Assembly (NCBI GenBank): GCA_002298545.1
Contig: DBKQ01000103.1
Span: forward strand, 4,260-29,616
Source: Prevotella sp. UBA746
GTDB lineage: Bacteria; Bacteroidota; Bacteroidia; Bacteroidales; Bacteroidaceae
Reading direction: 5' to 3'
Length of the DNA stretch: 25,357 nt
The notes under the pieces were generated by a model. The model was not told the origin of the DNA. It saw nothing but the letters and a program-made list of their open reading frames with translations, and searched no databases. Positions 15,853 to 23,656 of this stretch are shown here, one piece after another. A program made the translations under genes and the position numbers. The number at the start of each line of letters is the position of its first letter. Within the stretch, counting starts at the first letter, position 1.

Positions 15853-17310
15853 ATGGCTTCTATACAAACTACTAAAATGTCCAACTTCCGTTGGGTAATC
15901 TGCGCGTTGCTGTTTTTGGCAACAACAGTGAATTATATGGACCGTCAGGTTCTGTCGTTGACTTGGAAAGACTTTATCGCTCCAGAATTCCACTGGACCG
16001 ATGATGATTACGGTACGATTACAGGTTGGTTCTCAATCTTCTATGCTATCTGCAACCTCTTTGCAGGAAAGTTCGTAGACTGGATGGGAACCAAGAAAGG
16101 TTATCTTATTGCAATCTTCGTATGGTCTACAGGTGCTGTACTACATGCTCTTTGCGGTGAGGCAGCCATGCTTATCGAGGGTTATGACTCGATAGAGGCA
16201 CTGCGCCTTGTGCAGGCTGGTTCTGATGCTGCTATAGCCATAGCAACAGTCAGCGTTTGGCTCTTCCTCTCATGCCGCTTGGTGCTTGCAGCAGGTGAGG
16301 CAGGAAACTTCCCGGCAGCAGTAAAGGTAACAGCAGAATATTTCCCAAAGAAAGACCGTGCCTTCGCTACATCAATCTTCAATAGTGGTGCATCAGTAGG
16401 TGCGCTTGCCGCTCCGGCAACAATTCCATTGCTTGCAAAGGCATGGGGCTGGGAGATGGCTTTCGTTGTAATCGGTGTGCTCGGTTATGTTTGGATGGGA
16501 CTTTGGGTTTGGTTGTATGACAAACCACGCAACAGTAAGTTCACGAATAAGGCAGAGCTTACTTATATCGAGCAGGATGAAGACGAGGCAGAGGTAGAGA
16601 AAACGGCTGATGCTCCAGCAGAGGAGGAGAAGACAATTGGTTTCTTGAAGTGCTTCACATTCCCACAGACATGGTCGTTCATCGTTGGTAAGTTCATGAC
16701 CGATGGTGTTTGGTGGTTCTTCCTGTTCTGGGCTCCGGCATACTTCTCAGATGTTTATGGATATACATCAGACAGTCCAGAGGCTATTGCCCTTATCTTC
16801 ACTCTTTATGCTATCGTAACAGTGTTGAGTATCGGTGGCGGCTATCTGCCAACATACTTCGTAGACAAGAAGGGTATGAATCCATATATCGGCCGTATGC
16901 GTGCCATGTTGATATTCGCTTGCTTCCCGTTGCTCGGACTTATCGCTCAGCCGATGGGCGAAATCAGTGCATGGTGGGTAGCAGTAATCATTGGTCTGCT
17001 CGGTGCCGGACACCAGGCTTGGTCAGCAAACCTCTATTCTACAATCGGTGATATGTTCCCGAAATCTACAATCGCTACTATCACTGGTATCGGTGCGATG
17101 GCTGGAGGTATCGGCTCATTCCTTATCAACAAGGGATCTGGTATGCTCTTCACATATGCCGAGAATGCAGCTTCGTTCAGCTTTATGGGCTTCGACGGCA
17201 AGAAGGGTGGATACATGATCGTGTTCTGCATCTGTGCCGTTGCTTACCTTATCGGTTGGATTATCATGAAGATTCTTGTTCCTAAATACAAGCCAATCGT
17301 AGTAGACTAA
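15853..17310 (+). CDS. MFS transporter, hexuronate (ExuT)-like
   Basis: 485 residues with about 12 membrane helices. The first helix, ending in VNYMDRQVLS, and GYLIAIFVWSTGAVLHAL are characteristic of the anion:cation symporter family that includes ExuT and GudP; GEAGNFPAAVKVTAEYFPKKDRAFATSIFNSGASVGA is the family's second signature. In that family sugar acids such as galacturonate or glucuronate enter by proton symport. A strongly acidic cytoplasmic loop lies between helices 6 and 7 (about residues 233-260). No uronate metabolism genes are nearby, so the substrate is inferred from family only. A bidirectional terminator follows at 17362. Confidence 0.85.
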   Translation: MASIQTTKMSNFRWVICALLFLATTVNYMDRQVLSLTWKDFIAPEFHWTDDDYGTITGWFSIFYAICNLFAGKFVDWMGTKKGYLIAIFVWSTGAVLHALCGEAAMLIEGYDSIEALRLVQAGSDAAIAIATVSVWLFLSCRLVLAAGEAGNFPAAVKVTAEYFPKKDRAFATSIFNSGASVGALAAPATIPLLAKAWGWEMAFVVIGVLGYVWMGLWVWLYDKPRNSKFTNKAELTYIEQDEDEAEVEKTADAPAEEEKTIGFLKCFTFPQTWSFIVGKFMTDGVWWFFLFWAPAYFSDVYGYTSDSPEAIALIFTLYAIVTVLSIGGGYLPTYFVDKKGMNPYIGRMRAMLIFACFPLLGLIAQPMGEISAWWVAVIIGLLGAGHQAWSANLYSTIGDMFPKSTIATITGIGAMAGGIGSFLINKGSGMLFTYAENAASFSFMGFDGKKGGYMIVFCICAVAYLIGWIIMKILVPKYKPIVVD

Positions 17311-17361
17311 AAATATGAATTAAAACATCATCGGGCAAGGTTTCCGGTGTATATGAAAAAT

Positions 17362-17411
17362 ATAACTGCAAGTTTTCGAATCTTTATAATCGGAAACTTG
17401 CAGTTATTTTA
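17362..17411. terminator. Bidirectional terminator between MFS transporter and small membrane protein gene
   Basis: Perfect 14-bp arms at 17362-17375 and 17394-17407, with an 18-base loop that also begins and ends in TCG/CGA-like pairing. TTTTATT follows on the plus strand and ATTTTTC on the minus strand, so it can stop both converging transcripts. Confidence 0.85.
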
Positions 17412-17462
17412 TTATGCAAAGAATTTCTATAAAAGGTTGCTGGTGTCTCTATCAAACACCAT

Positions 17463-17669
17463 CTACATGCTTGTAAGTATACATGCAATGACCACGAGAA
17501 TAGCTATGACAGACAAAATGGCAAACAGAACCTTAGAAAGAATTTTCCGCCTGCGCTGCATGCTCATAGAATTGCGCTTGAAAAGTTCCGCCTCGTCAAG
17601 ATATTCTGATTTTGCGTGCTGAGAGTGATGGTGCATGCCATTTCCTCTATATTCTTTATTGTTGTTCAT
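17463..17669 (-). CDS. Small single-pass membrane protein, hypothetical
   Basis: 68 residues. The soluble N-terminal part is polar and His/Asn-rich (MNNNKEYRGNGMHHHSQH), followed by an EAELFKRNSM block and a basic patch QRRRK. The C-terminus is one clear membrane helix (VLFAILSVIAILVVIACIL), so the topology is probably N-in, tail-anchored. Similar small proteins with an E-x-E-x-FKR-x-S block and a final helix occur in Bacteroidales, but I know of no function. The gene is supported by a good minus-strand promoter (17763-17795) and a shared terminator (17362-17411). It is divergent from nrdJ and convergent with the MFS gene. Confidence 0.72.
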   Translation of the reverse strand: MNNNKEYRGNGMHHHSQHAKSEYLDEAELFKRNSMSMQRRRKILSKVLFAILSVIAILVVIACILTSM

Positions 17670-17762
17670 ACAGATATTTATTAACTTTAGTATAATTGAA
17701 TATAATGGTTAGTATACGGAGGTATACGAGTAAGTCTTGTTTGTTATTAGTGTTATGGTTTG

Positions 17763-17795
17763 CAAAGTTACATAATTTTTTCAAGAAACGGCAAA
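17763..17795 (-). promoter_or_regulatory. Promoter of the small membrane protein gene
   Basis: On the minus strand TTTG (17795-17792), a 21-base spacer and TAACTTTG (17770-17763) match the Bacteroidota consensus exactly. The predicted leader is about 85 nt. Confidence 0.7.
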
Positions 17796-17849
17796 CGAAA
17801 TTCGTAATTTTTTTTGTCTTTAAAAAAGCGTCATATTTCTTGTGTTTCA

Positions 17850-17881
17850 TTTCTGTATATCCATAAAAAAGATTAACTTTG
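17850..17881 (+). promoter_or_regulatory. Promoter of nrdJ
   Basis: TAACTTTG at 17874-17881 fits the -7 consensus. A TTTC at 17850-17853 with a 20-base spacer is an imperfect -33. The leader of about 55 nt to the ATG at 17944 is too short for a cobalamin riboswitch. Confidence 0.6.
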
Positions 17882-17943
17882 CATCCGCTTTGTGAAAATC
17901 GGCAAGGCTGAAATCTTTAAAACTCTTCTACCTTATTAATATA

Positions 17944-20502
17944 ATGATGGAACAAGAAAATATATACACTTTTGATGAGGCGTTCCACGCTTCAAAGGAA
18001 TACTTTGACGGTGATGAACTTGCAGCCAGAGTCTGGGCAAACAAGTATGCGCTGAAGGATAGCTTCGGACATATCTTCGAGAAAACTCCTGCAGACATGC
18101 ATCGCAGAATTGCAAAGGAAATCGTCAGAATAGAGAATAAATACCAGAATCCGCTCCAGGAAGACGAGGTCTTTTCATTGCTCGACCATTTCAAGTATAT
18201 CGTCCCGGCAGGAAGTCCGATGACAGGAATAGGCAACCACTATCAGGTAGCTTCGCTCTCCAACTGCTTCGTTATCGGTCTCGACGGCGATGCCGACTCC
18301 TACGGTGCCGTGATGCTTATGGACGAGGAGCAGGTGCAGCTGATGAAACGTCGCGGCGGAGTAGGTCATGACCTCTCGCAGCTCCGTCCGAAGGGTTCGC
18401 CGGTAAACAATTCGGCATTGACGTCAACAGGTGTTGTCCCGTTCATGGAGCGTTACAGCAATTCCACTCGTGAAGTGGCACAAGACGGACGCCGCGGAGC
18501 CTTGATGCTCTCGATAAGCATAAAGCATCCTGATAGCGAGGCATTCATCGATGCAAAGATGCAGGAAGGAAAAATTACGGGAGCCAACGTTTCTGTGAAA
18601 CTCGACGATGAGTTTATGAATGATGCCGTAAATGGTACTGAGTATACTCAGCAATTCCCTATTTACAGTAAGAATCCACAGGTTCAGCAGAAAGTGGATG
18701 CAAAGAAACTATGGGAAAAAATCGTCCACAATGCATGGAAAAGTGCTGAGCCGGGAGTCCTATTTTGGGATACCATTATCCGCGAGAGCATACCAGACTG
18801 TTATGCCGACCTCGGTTTCCGCACGGTTTCAACGAATCCATGTGGTGAGATTCCGCTCTGTCCGTATGACTCCTGCCGCCTGCTGTCGGTAAACCTCTAT
18901 TCATACGTAGTAAATCCGTTCACTCCAGATGCATATTTCGACTTCGAACTGTTTAAGAAACATGTTCGCATCGCTCAGCGTATTATGGATGATATCGTTG
19001 ACATGGAGCTGGAGAAGATAGACCAGATAATAGAAAAGGTGAAGAGCGATCCGCAGACGGATGATGTAAAACATACCGAACTTCATCTATGGGAGAAAAT
19101 AAAGAACAAGAGCGGATTAGGTCGTCGTACCGGTGTCGGCATTACGGCAGAGGGCGATATGATTGCAGCCATGAATCTGAGATACGGTACGCAGGAAGCT
19201 ACCGACTTCTCGGTGCTCGTGCATAAGACCCTTGCCCTTGCAGCCTACCGCTCGTCTGTTGAGATGGCAAAGGAGCGCGGCGCCTTCAAAATCTTCAGTG
19301 CGGAGAGAGAGAAGAACAATCCGTTTATCAACCGTATCAAGGAAGCCGACCCTCAGCTATACGAGGATATGGTGAAATATGGCAGAAGAAACATCGCCTG
19401 TCTTACCATTGCCCCTACGGGAACAACGAGTCTGATGACGCAGACTACCAGCGGTATCGAGCCAGTCTTTATGCCGGTTTACAAGCGTCGCCGCAAGGTA
19501 AATCCTAACGACAGCGATGTTCATGTAGACTTCGTCGACGAGTCGGGCGACTCCTTCGAGGAATTTATTGTCTTCCATCATAAGTTCCTTACATGGATGA
19601 AAATCAACGGCTACGATACGGAGAAACGTTACACCCAGGATGAACTCGACGAACTCGTTGCAAAATCACCTTATTACAAAGCAACGGCAAATGATGTAGA
19701 CTGGTTGATGAAGGTGCGTATGCAGGGAGCAATACAGAAGTGGGTAGACCACAGCATCAGCGTAACAATCAATCTACCGAATAATGTAGACGAGCAACTC
19801 GTAAACCGACTCTATGTTGAAGCATGGAAGTCTGGCTGCAAAGGCTGCACCGTATATCGCGACGGGTCACGTTCGGGAGTGATGATATCCGTAGAGAAGA
19901 AAGACAAGAAAAAAGAAACTTCTGAGCACAAACATGTATGCGAGCCGCCACAGGTTACAGAGGTTCGTCCGAAGGAACTTGAGTGCGACGTGGTTCGCTT
20001 CCAGAACAACAAGGAAAAATGGGTGGCATTCGTCGGTTTGCTCGACGGTTATCCTTATGAGATATTCACCGGTCTTCAAGACGATGAAGAGGGAATCTCT
20101 CTGCCTAAGACAATTACCAAGGGAAAAATCATAAAGAAGCTCGACGAGAACGGAAAGAAGCGTTATGACTTCCAGTTTGAGAACAAACGCGGCTACAAGA
20201 CCACCGTTGAGGGACTGTCGGAGAAGTTCAATCCTGAGTATTGGAACTATGCAAAGCTTATCTCCGGAGTCTTGCGCTATCGAATGCCTTTGGCAAATGT
20301 CATCAAGCTCGTTGGTTCGCTGCAAATGAACAGTCAGAGTATCAACACCTGGAAAATAGGTGTTGAGAGAGCTTTGAAGAAATATATCGCCGACGGAACG
20401 GAGGCAAAGGGACAGAAATGTCCGGTTTGCGGACAAGAGACTCTTGTATATCAGGAGGGCTGTCTTATCTGCAAGAACTGTGGAGCCTCTCGTTGTGGAT
20501 AG
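17944..20502 (+). CDS. nrdJ: Adenosylcobalamin-dependent (class II) ribonucleoside-diphosphate reductase
   Basis: 852 residues. It reduces ribonucleotides to deoxyribonucleotides using a thiyl radical generated from coenzyme B12, so it works with or without oxygen. The active site is NPCGEIPL, with Asn298, the radical Cys300 and Glu302. The redox pair is Cys108 (SNCFV) and Cys311 (YDSCRLL), with the spacing expected for class II enzymes. IAPTGTTSLMTQTTSGIEPVF, near the phosphate site, and GCTVYRDGSR are intact. The C-terminal tail after about residue 660 ends in a Cys-rich segment with two CxxC pairs (CPVCGQ and CLICKNC) and a final RCG, probably for zinc binding and disulfide transfer. Two adjacent ATGs (17944, 17947) could start it. 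No nrdA/B or nrdD is in the window. Confidence 0.94.
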   Translation: MMEQENIYTFDEAFHASKEYFDGDELAARVWANKYALKDSFGHIFEKTPADMHRRIAKEIVRIENKYQNPLQEDEVFSLLDHFKYIVPAGSPMTGIGNHYQVASLSNCFVIGLDGDADSYGAVMLMDEEQVQLMKRRGGVGHDLSQLRPKGSPVNNSALTSTGVVPFMERYSNSTREVAQDGRRGALMLSISIKHPDSEAFIDAKMQEGKITGANVSVKLDDEFMNDAVNGTEYTQQFPIYSKNPQVQQKVDAKKLWEKIVHNAWKSAEPGVLFWDTIIRESIPDCYADLGFRTVSTNPCGEIPLCPYDSCRLLSVNLYSYVVNPFTPDAYFDFELFKKHVRIAQRIMDDIVDMELEKIDQIIEKVKSDPQTDDVKHTELHLWEKIKNKSGLGRRTGVGITAEGDMIAAMNLRYGTQEATDFSVLVHKTLALAAYRSSVEMAKERGAFKIFSAEREKNNPFINRIKEADPQLYEDMVKYGRRNIACLTIAPTGTTSLMTQTTSGIEPVFMPVYKRRRKVNPNDSDVHVDFVDESGDSFEEFIVFHHKFLTWMKINGYDTEKRYTQDELDELVAKSPYYKATANDVDWLMKVRMQGAIQKWVDHSISVTINLPNNVDEQLVNRLYVEAWKSGCKGCTVYRDGSRSGVMISVEKKDKKKETSEHKHVCEPPQVTEVRPKELECDVVRFQNNKEKWVAFVGLLDGYPYEIFTGLQDDEEGISLPKTITKGKIIKKLDENGKKRYDFQFENKRGYKTTVEGLSEKFNPEYWNYAKLISGVLRYRMPLANVIKLVGSLQMNSQSINTWKIGVERALKKYIADGTEAKGQKCPVCGQETLVYQEGCLICKNCGASRCG

Positions 20503-20570
20503 GATATAGTAACGAAAGCTTGGAAATTAATTTTTAAACATAAAAATAAAGTAGGCGAAAGCCGGTCGGT

Positions 20571-20625
20571 TAGCGAATGTAGGTAGTGTTGTGAAACAAT
20601 GCCTATGTCCGCTATCTGATTTTTT
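20571..20625 (+). other. Extended hairpin with T-run between nrdJ and folB
   Basis: TAGCG (20571-20575) pairs with CGCTA (20610-20614), TAGG (20580-20583) with CCTA (20602-20605), and TTGT (20589-20592) with ACAA (20596-20599). These stems are separated by a 4x4 internal loop and a 3-base bulge. Six T residues follow at 20620-20625 after a 5-base gap. A separate GGC-GAAA-GCC hairpin lies just upstream (20554-20563). It may be the nrdJ terminator or a leader element of folB. Confidence 0.45.
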
Positions 20626-20638
20626 AGCAGTTATAAAA

Positions 20639-21010
20639 ATGAAACTTGAGAGCGGAGAAATATTTATAGATAATATGCGGTTCCATTCGCGTCATGGAGT
20701 GCTGCCGCAAGAGCAAGCCACGGGCGGAGATTTCGTGGTGAGCGTGAAAATACAATACCCTCTGGCAACAGCAGCTGAAACAGATAGGGTGGTGGATACC
20801 CTTAATTATGCCGAAGTCTATGGTATAGTGAAAAAGGAAATGGCAATTCCGTCAAAGCTCATAGAACATGTTGCGGGAAGAATAGGGAAAAGTCTCATTG
20901 CTGCAATGCCGGGAATAGAGGAACTAACGGTGAAAGTAGTGAAGAAGAACCCACCTATGGGAGCCGATTCTGATGGTGCCGGTGTTCAGTTACACTGGAT
21001 AAATAACTAA
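20639..21010 (+). CDS. folB: Dihydroneopterin aldolase
   Basis: 123 residues from the ATG at 20639, the usual FolB length; a GTG start 48 bases upstream would run through the hairpin region and is unlikely. The enzyme cleaves 7,8-dihydroneopterin to 6-hydroxymethyl-dihydropterin and glycolaldehyde in cytoplasmic folate synthesis. Conserved motifs are FHSRHGVLPQEQ (about 15-26, with the substrate-anchoring Glu), DTLNYAEVY (52-60), LIEHVAGRI (74-82) and the catalytic-lysine segment VVKKNPPMGAD. The family assembles as an octamer. The amidase gene begins 12 bases after its stop, suggesting partial co-transcription. Confidence 0.93.
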   Translation: MKLESGEIFIDNMRFHSRHGVLPQEQATGGDFVVSVKIQYPLATAAETDRVVDTLNYAEVYGIVKKEMAIPSKLIEHVAGRIGKSLIAAMPGIEELTVKVVKKNPPMGADSDGAGVQLHWINN

Positions 21011-21022
21011 AAAGACCAGTAA

Positions 21023-22459
21023 ATGCGCACAATTTTCCTAAAATGTTATGACAAAACGAAACTTATACTTAATTTTGCAACTGTGATAAAGGAAAACAAC
21101 TCGATATTTAGAGCTGCAGCAATAGCTGTAATGCTTATGATTATGGCGGTGACAAGTTTCGCTGCCAAGTCTTTTACGCTCGTAATTGATGCCGGACATG
21201 GTGGGCACGATGCCGGTGCAAGAGGAAGTTTTTCTAACGAAAAAGACATAAACTTGAGGGCAGCGCTTGCTTTCGGAAGGTATGTTGAGAAAAACTGTCC
21301 CGACGTGAATGTTATTTATACCCGAAAGACTGACGTGTTCATCCCGTTGCACAAGCGTGCGGATATTGCCAACAAGAATAAAGCTGACGTCTTTATCTCT
21401 ATACACACCAATGCGTTGCCGGCAGGAAGAATAGCCCGTGGTGTTGAAACGTACACCATGGGAATGCGTCGTTCAAACGAGAAACTAAGTGCGGCGCAGC
21501 GCGAAAATGCCGTTATAACATACGAGAGCGACTATAAGCAGCGCTATGAAGGTTATGATCCGAATTCGCCGGAGAGTGCAATAATGTTTGAGTTTATCCA
21601 CGACAAGAATATGGCTAAGAGCGTAGAACTCGCCCGGCTCGTGCAGAAAAACGTGTGCTCCATAGCTTCACGCCCGGACAAGGGAGTGAAACAGGACGTG
21701 TTTCTCGTGCTTCGCGAAACATCAATGCCGGCTTGTCTTATTGAACTTGGCTTTATCACAACGCCAGACGAAGAGCGACTGCTTAACGACGAGGCGAGTA
21801 TTGACAATATTGCAAGAGGTATATACAATGCCTTTGCAAAATACAAAAACGACAACTTCTCCGGATTTACTGTTCCTTATGAGGCAAAAGGCAGTCAAGA
21901 AGTAAAGGTGCCGTCTATTGTTCCACAGGATTTCAAGGAAGACAATGTCGCTCCGAGGGCGAAAAAGCGTACAAGGGCAGTGCCGCAGTCTGTAAAGAGC
22001 AAAGCCACAGACAATGACGATAGGGAGGAAAAGGCAGAGAAAATCATTGACAGAAAGAAAACAACAGAGAATGCTGCCGGTGAACAGAGCGTAACAAGAG
22101 CTGTAAAGCCAGTGGCAAGGGTGCGCAATGAAAACGCCTCGAAGTCGTCGCAACCGGCAAATGCTGCCAATAAAGCTACAGAGTCGGAGAGTAAACCCGT
22201 GTTTAAGGTGCAGATTCTCGCAAGCAACGTAGTGTTGCCATCCAACAGCAAAAGACTGAAGGGCCAGAATGGCGTTTCCTCGTATAAAGAGGGAGGAATG
22301 TACAAATATACGGTAGGGGAATCTACAAATTTCAGTGAGATAAACAAATTGCGACAGAGTCTTGCAGAACAGTTCCCCGGTTGTTTCGTCGTTGCCTTCA
22401 AGAACGGAGAGAAAGTAAATGTAAACGAAGCGATAAAAGAGAGCCGCCGTCGCAAGTAA
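21023..22459 (+). CDS. N-acetylmuramoyl-L-alanine amidase (Amidase_3) with SPOR-like C-terminus
   Basis: Up to 478 residues. It cuts the bond between MurNAc and the stem peptide in the periplasm. Zinc ligands are His59 (DAGHGGHDAG), Glu73 (NEKDINL) and His128 (SIHTNA), and the catalytic Glu241 lies in LIELGFITTPDE. The catalytic domain (about 50-275) is followed by a long basic/acidic, probably disordered linker (about 285-400). An 80-residue C-terminal module beginning FKVQILAS resembles a SPOR peptidoglycan-binding domain. The start is uncertain: the ATG at 21023 gives a long N-terminus, whereas GTG at 21083 gives a cleaner signal peptide (MIKENNSIFRAAAIAVMLMI) and lies just after a -7-like box. 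The MCE gene follows after 76 bases. Confidence 0.92.
   Translation: MRTIFLKCYDKTKLILNFATVIKENNSIFRAAAIAVMLMIMAVTSFAAKSFTLVIDAGHGGHDAGARGSFSNEKDINLRAALAFGRYVEKNCPDVNVIYTRKTDVFIPLHKRADIANKNKADVFISIHTNALPAGRIARGVETYTMGMRRSNEKLSAAQRENAVITYESDYKQRYEGYDPNSPESAIMFEFIHDKNMAKSVELARLVQKNVCSIASRPDKGVKQDVFLVLRETSMPACLIELGFITTPDEERLLNDEASIDNIARGIYNAFAKYKNDNFSGFTVPYEAKGSQEVKVPSIVPQDFKEDNVAPRAKKRTRAVPQSVKSKATDNDDREEKAEKIIDRKKTTENAAGEQSVTRAVKPVARVRNENASKSSQPANAANKATESESKPVFKVQILASNVVLPSNSKRLKGQNGVSSYKEGGMYKYTVGESTNFSEINKLRQSLAEQFPGCFVVAFKNGEKVNVNEAIKESRRRK
21070..21077 (+). promoter_or_regulatory. -7-like box inside the annotated amidase N-terminus
   Basis: TAATTTTG at 21070-21077 matches TAnnTTTG exactly, 6 bases before an in-frame GTG at 21083. 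The -33 position holds only TATG (21046-21049, 20-base spacer). If it is functional, the transcript would be leaderless or nearly so, and the amidase would start at 21083. Confidence 0.4.
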
Positions 22460-22535
22460 GTTCCGTCTTTTACAGAGAGTTTGCTGCAAGAGCTCAGACT
22501 TTATATACGAAAAGAATTCATAAAATAGACAAAAG

Positions 22536-23438
22536 ATGAAATATTTTACCAAAGAAGTGAAAATAGCCCTTGTGGCAATCGTAGGAATCATTGTGCTGTT
22601 CCTTGGCATGAACTTCCTAAAGGGATTAAACCTCTTCACGTCCGACAACCGCTATTATATATCCTTTAAAGATATAAGCGGACTGTCTTCCTCGTGTCCT
22701 ATCTATGCCGACGGATATAAGGTAGGCGTAGTTCGCAGCATCGACTATAACTATGGTGAGGCAAAGGATATCATCGTTGAGGCAGACATCGATAAGAATA
22801 TGCGCATACCGAAAGGCAGTAGCGCCGAAATCGTCAGTGATTTGATGGGCAACGTAAAGGTAAATCTCTTGCTTGCCAACAACATGCGCGAAAGAGTCAA
22901 TCCGGGCGAAACGATAGTTGGCGGTATCAACGACGGTGCCATGGGACAGGTAAAAGACCTTATACCGGTAGTAGAGAAAATGCTTCCGAAACTTGATTCC
23001 ATCCTTGCCAATGTCAATGCGCTGCTTGCAGATCCGGCACTTTCCAACTCTCTCCACAACGTAGAGACCATCACAGGCAACCTGACAGTATCTTCACGAC
23101 AGCTAAATACCCTGCTGACAACACTCAACGGTAATGTTCCAGGACTTCTCGGCAAGGCTGGCAAGGTAATGGATAATGCCGAAACCCTTACTGCAAAACT
23201 GGGCAAGGTGGATGTAGACGGCACAATGAGTAAGGTGAACGCCACACTCGACAATGTACAGGCATTCACCGAGCAACTCAATAACAATCAGGGCAGTCTC
23301 GGACTCCTCATGCGTGATCCGCAGCTGTATTACAATCTGAATGCCACGGTGAAGTCTGCCGATTCGCTTATGATAGACCTCAAGGCCCATCCAAAACGCT
23401 ATGTGCACTTCTCCGTATTCGGAAAGAAAGACAAATAA
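22536..23438 (+). CDS. MCE/MlaD family lipid transport protein
   Basis: 300 residues with one N-terminal membrane anchor (about 8-27, VKIALVAIVGIIVLFLGMNF) and one MCE domain (about 38-115), recognised by YYISFKDISGLSSSCPIYADGYKVGVV and IPKGSSAEIVSDLMGNVKVNLLL. The rest is helical and coiled-coil-like, with repeated asparagine/leucine heptads, ending in PKRYVHFSVFG, a common ending in this family. MlaD-like proteins form periplasmic hexameric rings that pass phospholipids between membranes with an MlaE/MlaF ABC transporter, which is not in this window. Its place next to the amidase suggests envelope maintenance. A hairpin terminator follows at 23467. Confidence 0.92.
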   Translation: MKYFTKEVKIALVAIVGIIVLFLGMNFLKGLNLFTSDNRYYISFKDISGLSSSCPIYADGYKVGVVRSIDYNYGEAKDIIVEADIDKNMRIPKGSSAEIVSDLMGNVKVNLLLANNMRERVNPGETIVGGINDGAMGQVKDLIPVVEKMLPKLDSILANVNALLADPALSNSLHNVETITGNLTVSSRQLNTLLTTLNGNVPGLLGKAGKVMDNAETLTAKLGKVDVDGTMSKVNATLDNVQAFTEQLNNNQGSLGLLMRDPQLYYNLNATVKSADSLMIDLKAHPKRYVHFSVFGKKDK

Positions 23439-23466
23439 GATACGGGAAAATGACATAAAGACAGCG

Positions 23467-23508
23467 AATTTGTAAAGTGCAATATTAAAGCACTTTACAA
23501 ATTTGTTT
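23467..23508. terminator. Hairpin terminator between the MCE gene and dnaA
   Basis: Perfect 14-bp arms at 23467-23480 and 23490-23503 with a 9-base loop, then TGTTTC. The T-run is weak, but the position (28 bases after the MCE stop) and stem length fit a terminator. Confidence 0.7.
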
Positions 23509-23528
23509 CAAAATAACCCCTACACTCA

Positions 23529-23560
23529 TTTGTTTATTCCAATATTTTTTGCGAAATTTG
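23529..23560 (+). promoter_or_regulatory. Candidate dnaA promoter
   Basis: TTTG at 23529-23532, a 20-base spacer and GAAATTTG at 23553-23560, one mismatch from TAnnTTTG. The leader would be about 90 nt. No clear DnaA boxes are seen between here and the dnaA start. Confidence 0.45.
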
Positions 23561-23656
23561 CAACCACTTTTCAAGGGACATGTGTTCGCCACATGATTAA
23601 ACACTGAAAAACCAAAAAAGAATCGTCGAAAGACAAAATCGTTTTATTTATATAAT

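Noticed and set aside
17670..17943. Possible cobalamin riboswitch before nrdJ
   Set aside because: The predicted leader is about 55 nt and no B12-box-like sequence was seen; the interval is filled by two divergent promoters.
21722..22648. 308-codon minus-strand frame opposite the amidase and MCE genes
   Set aside because: It spans two real genes on the other strand and its Cys/Phe/Leu-rich sequence has no domain pattern.
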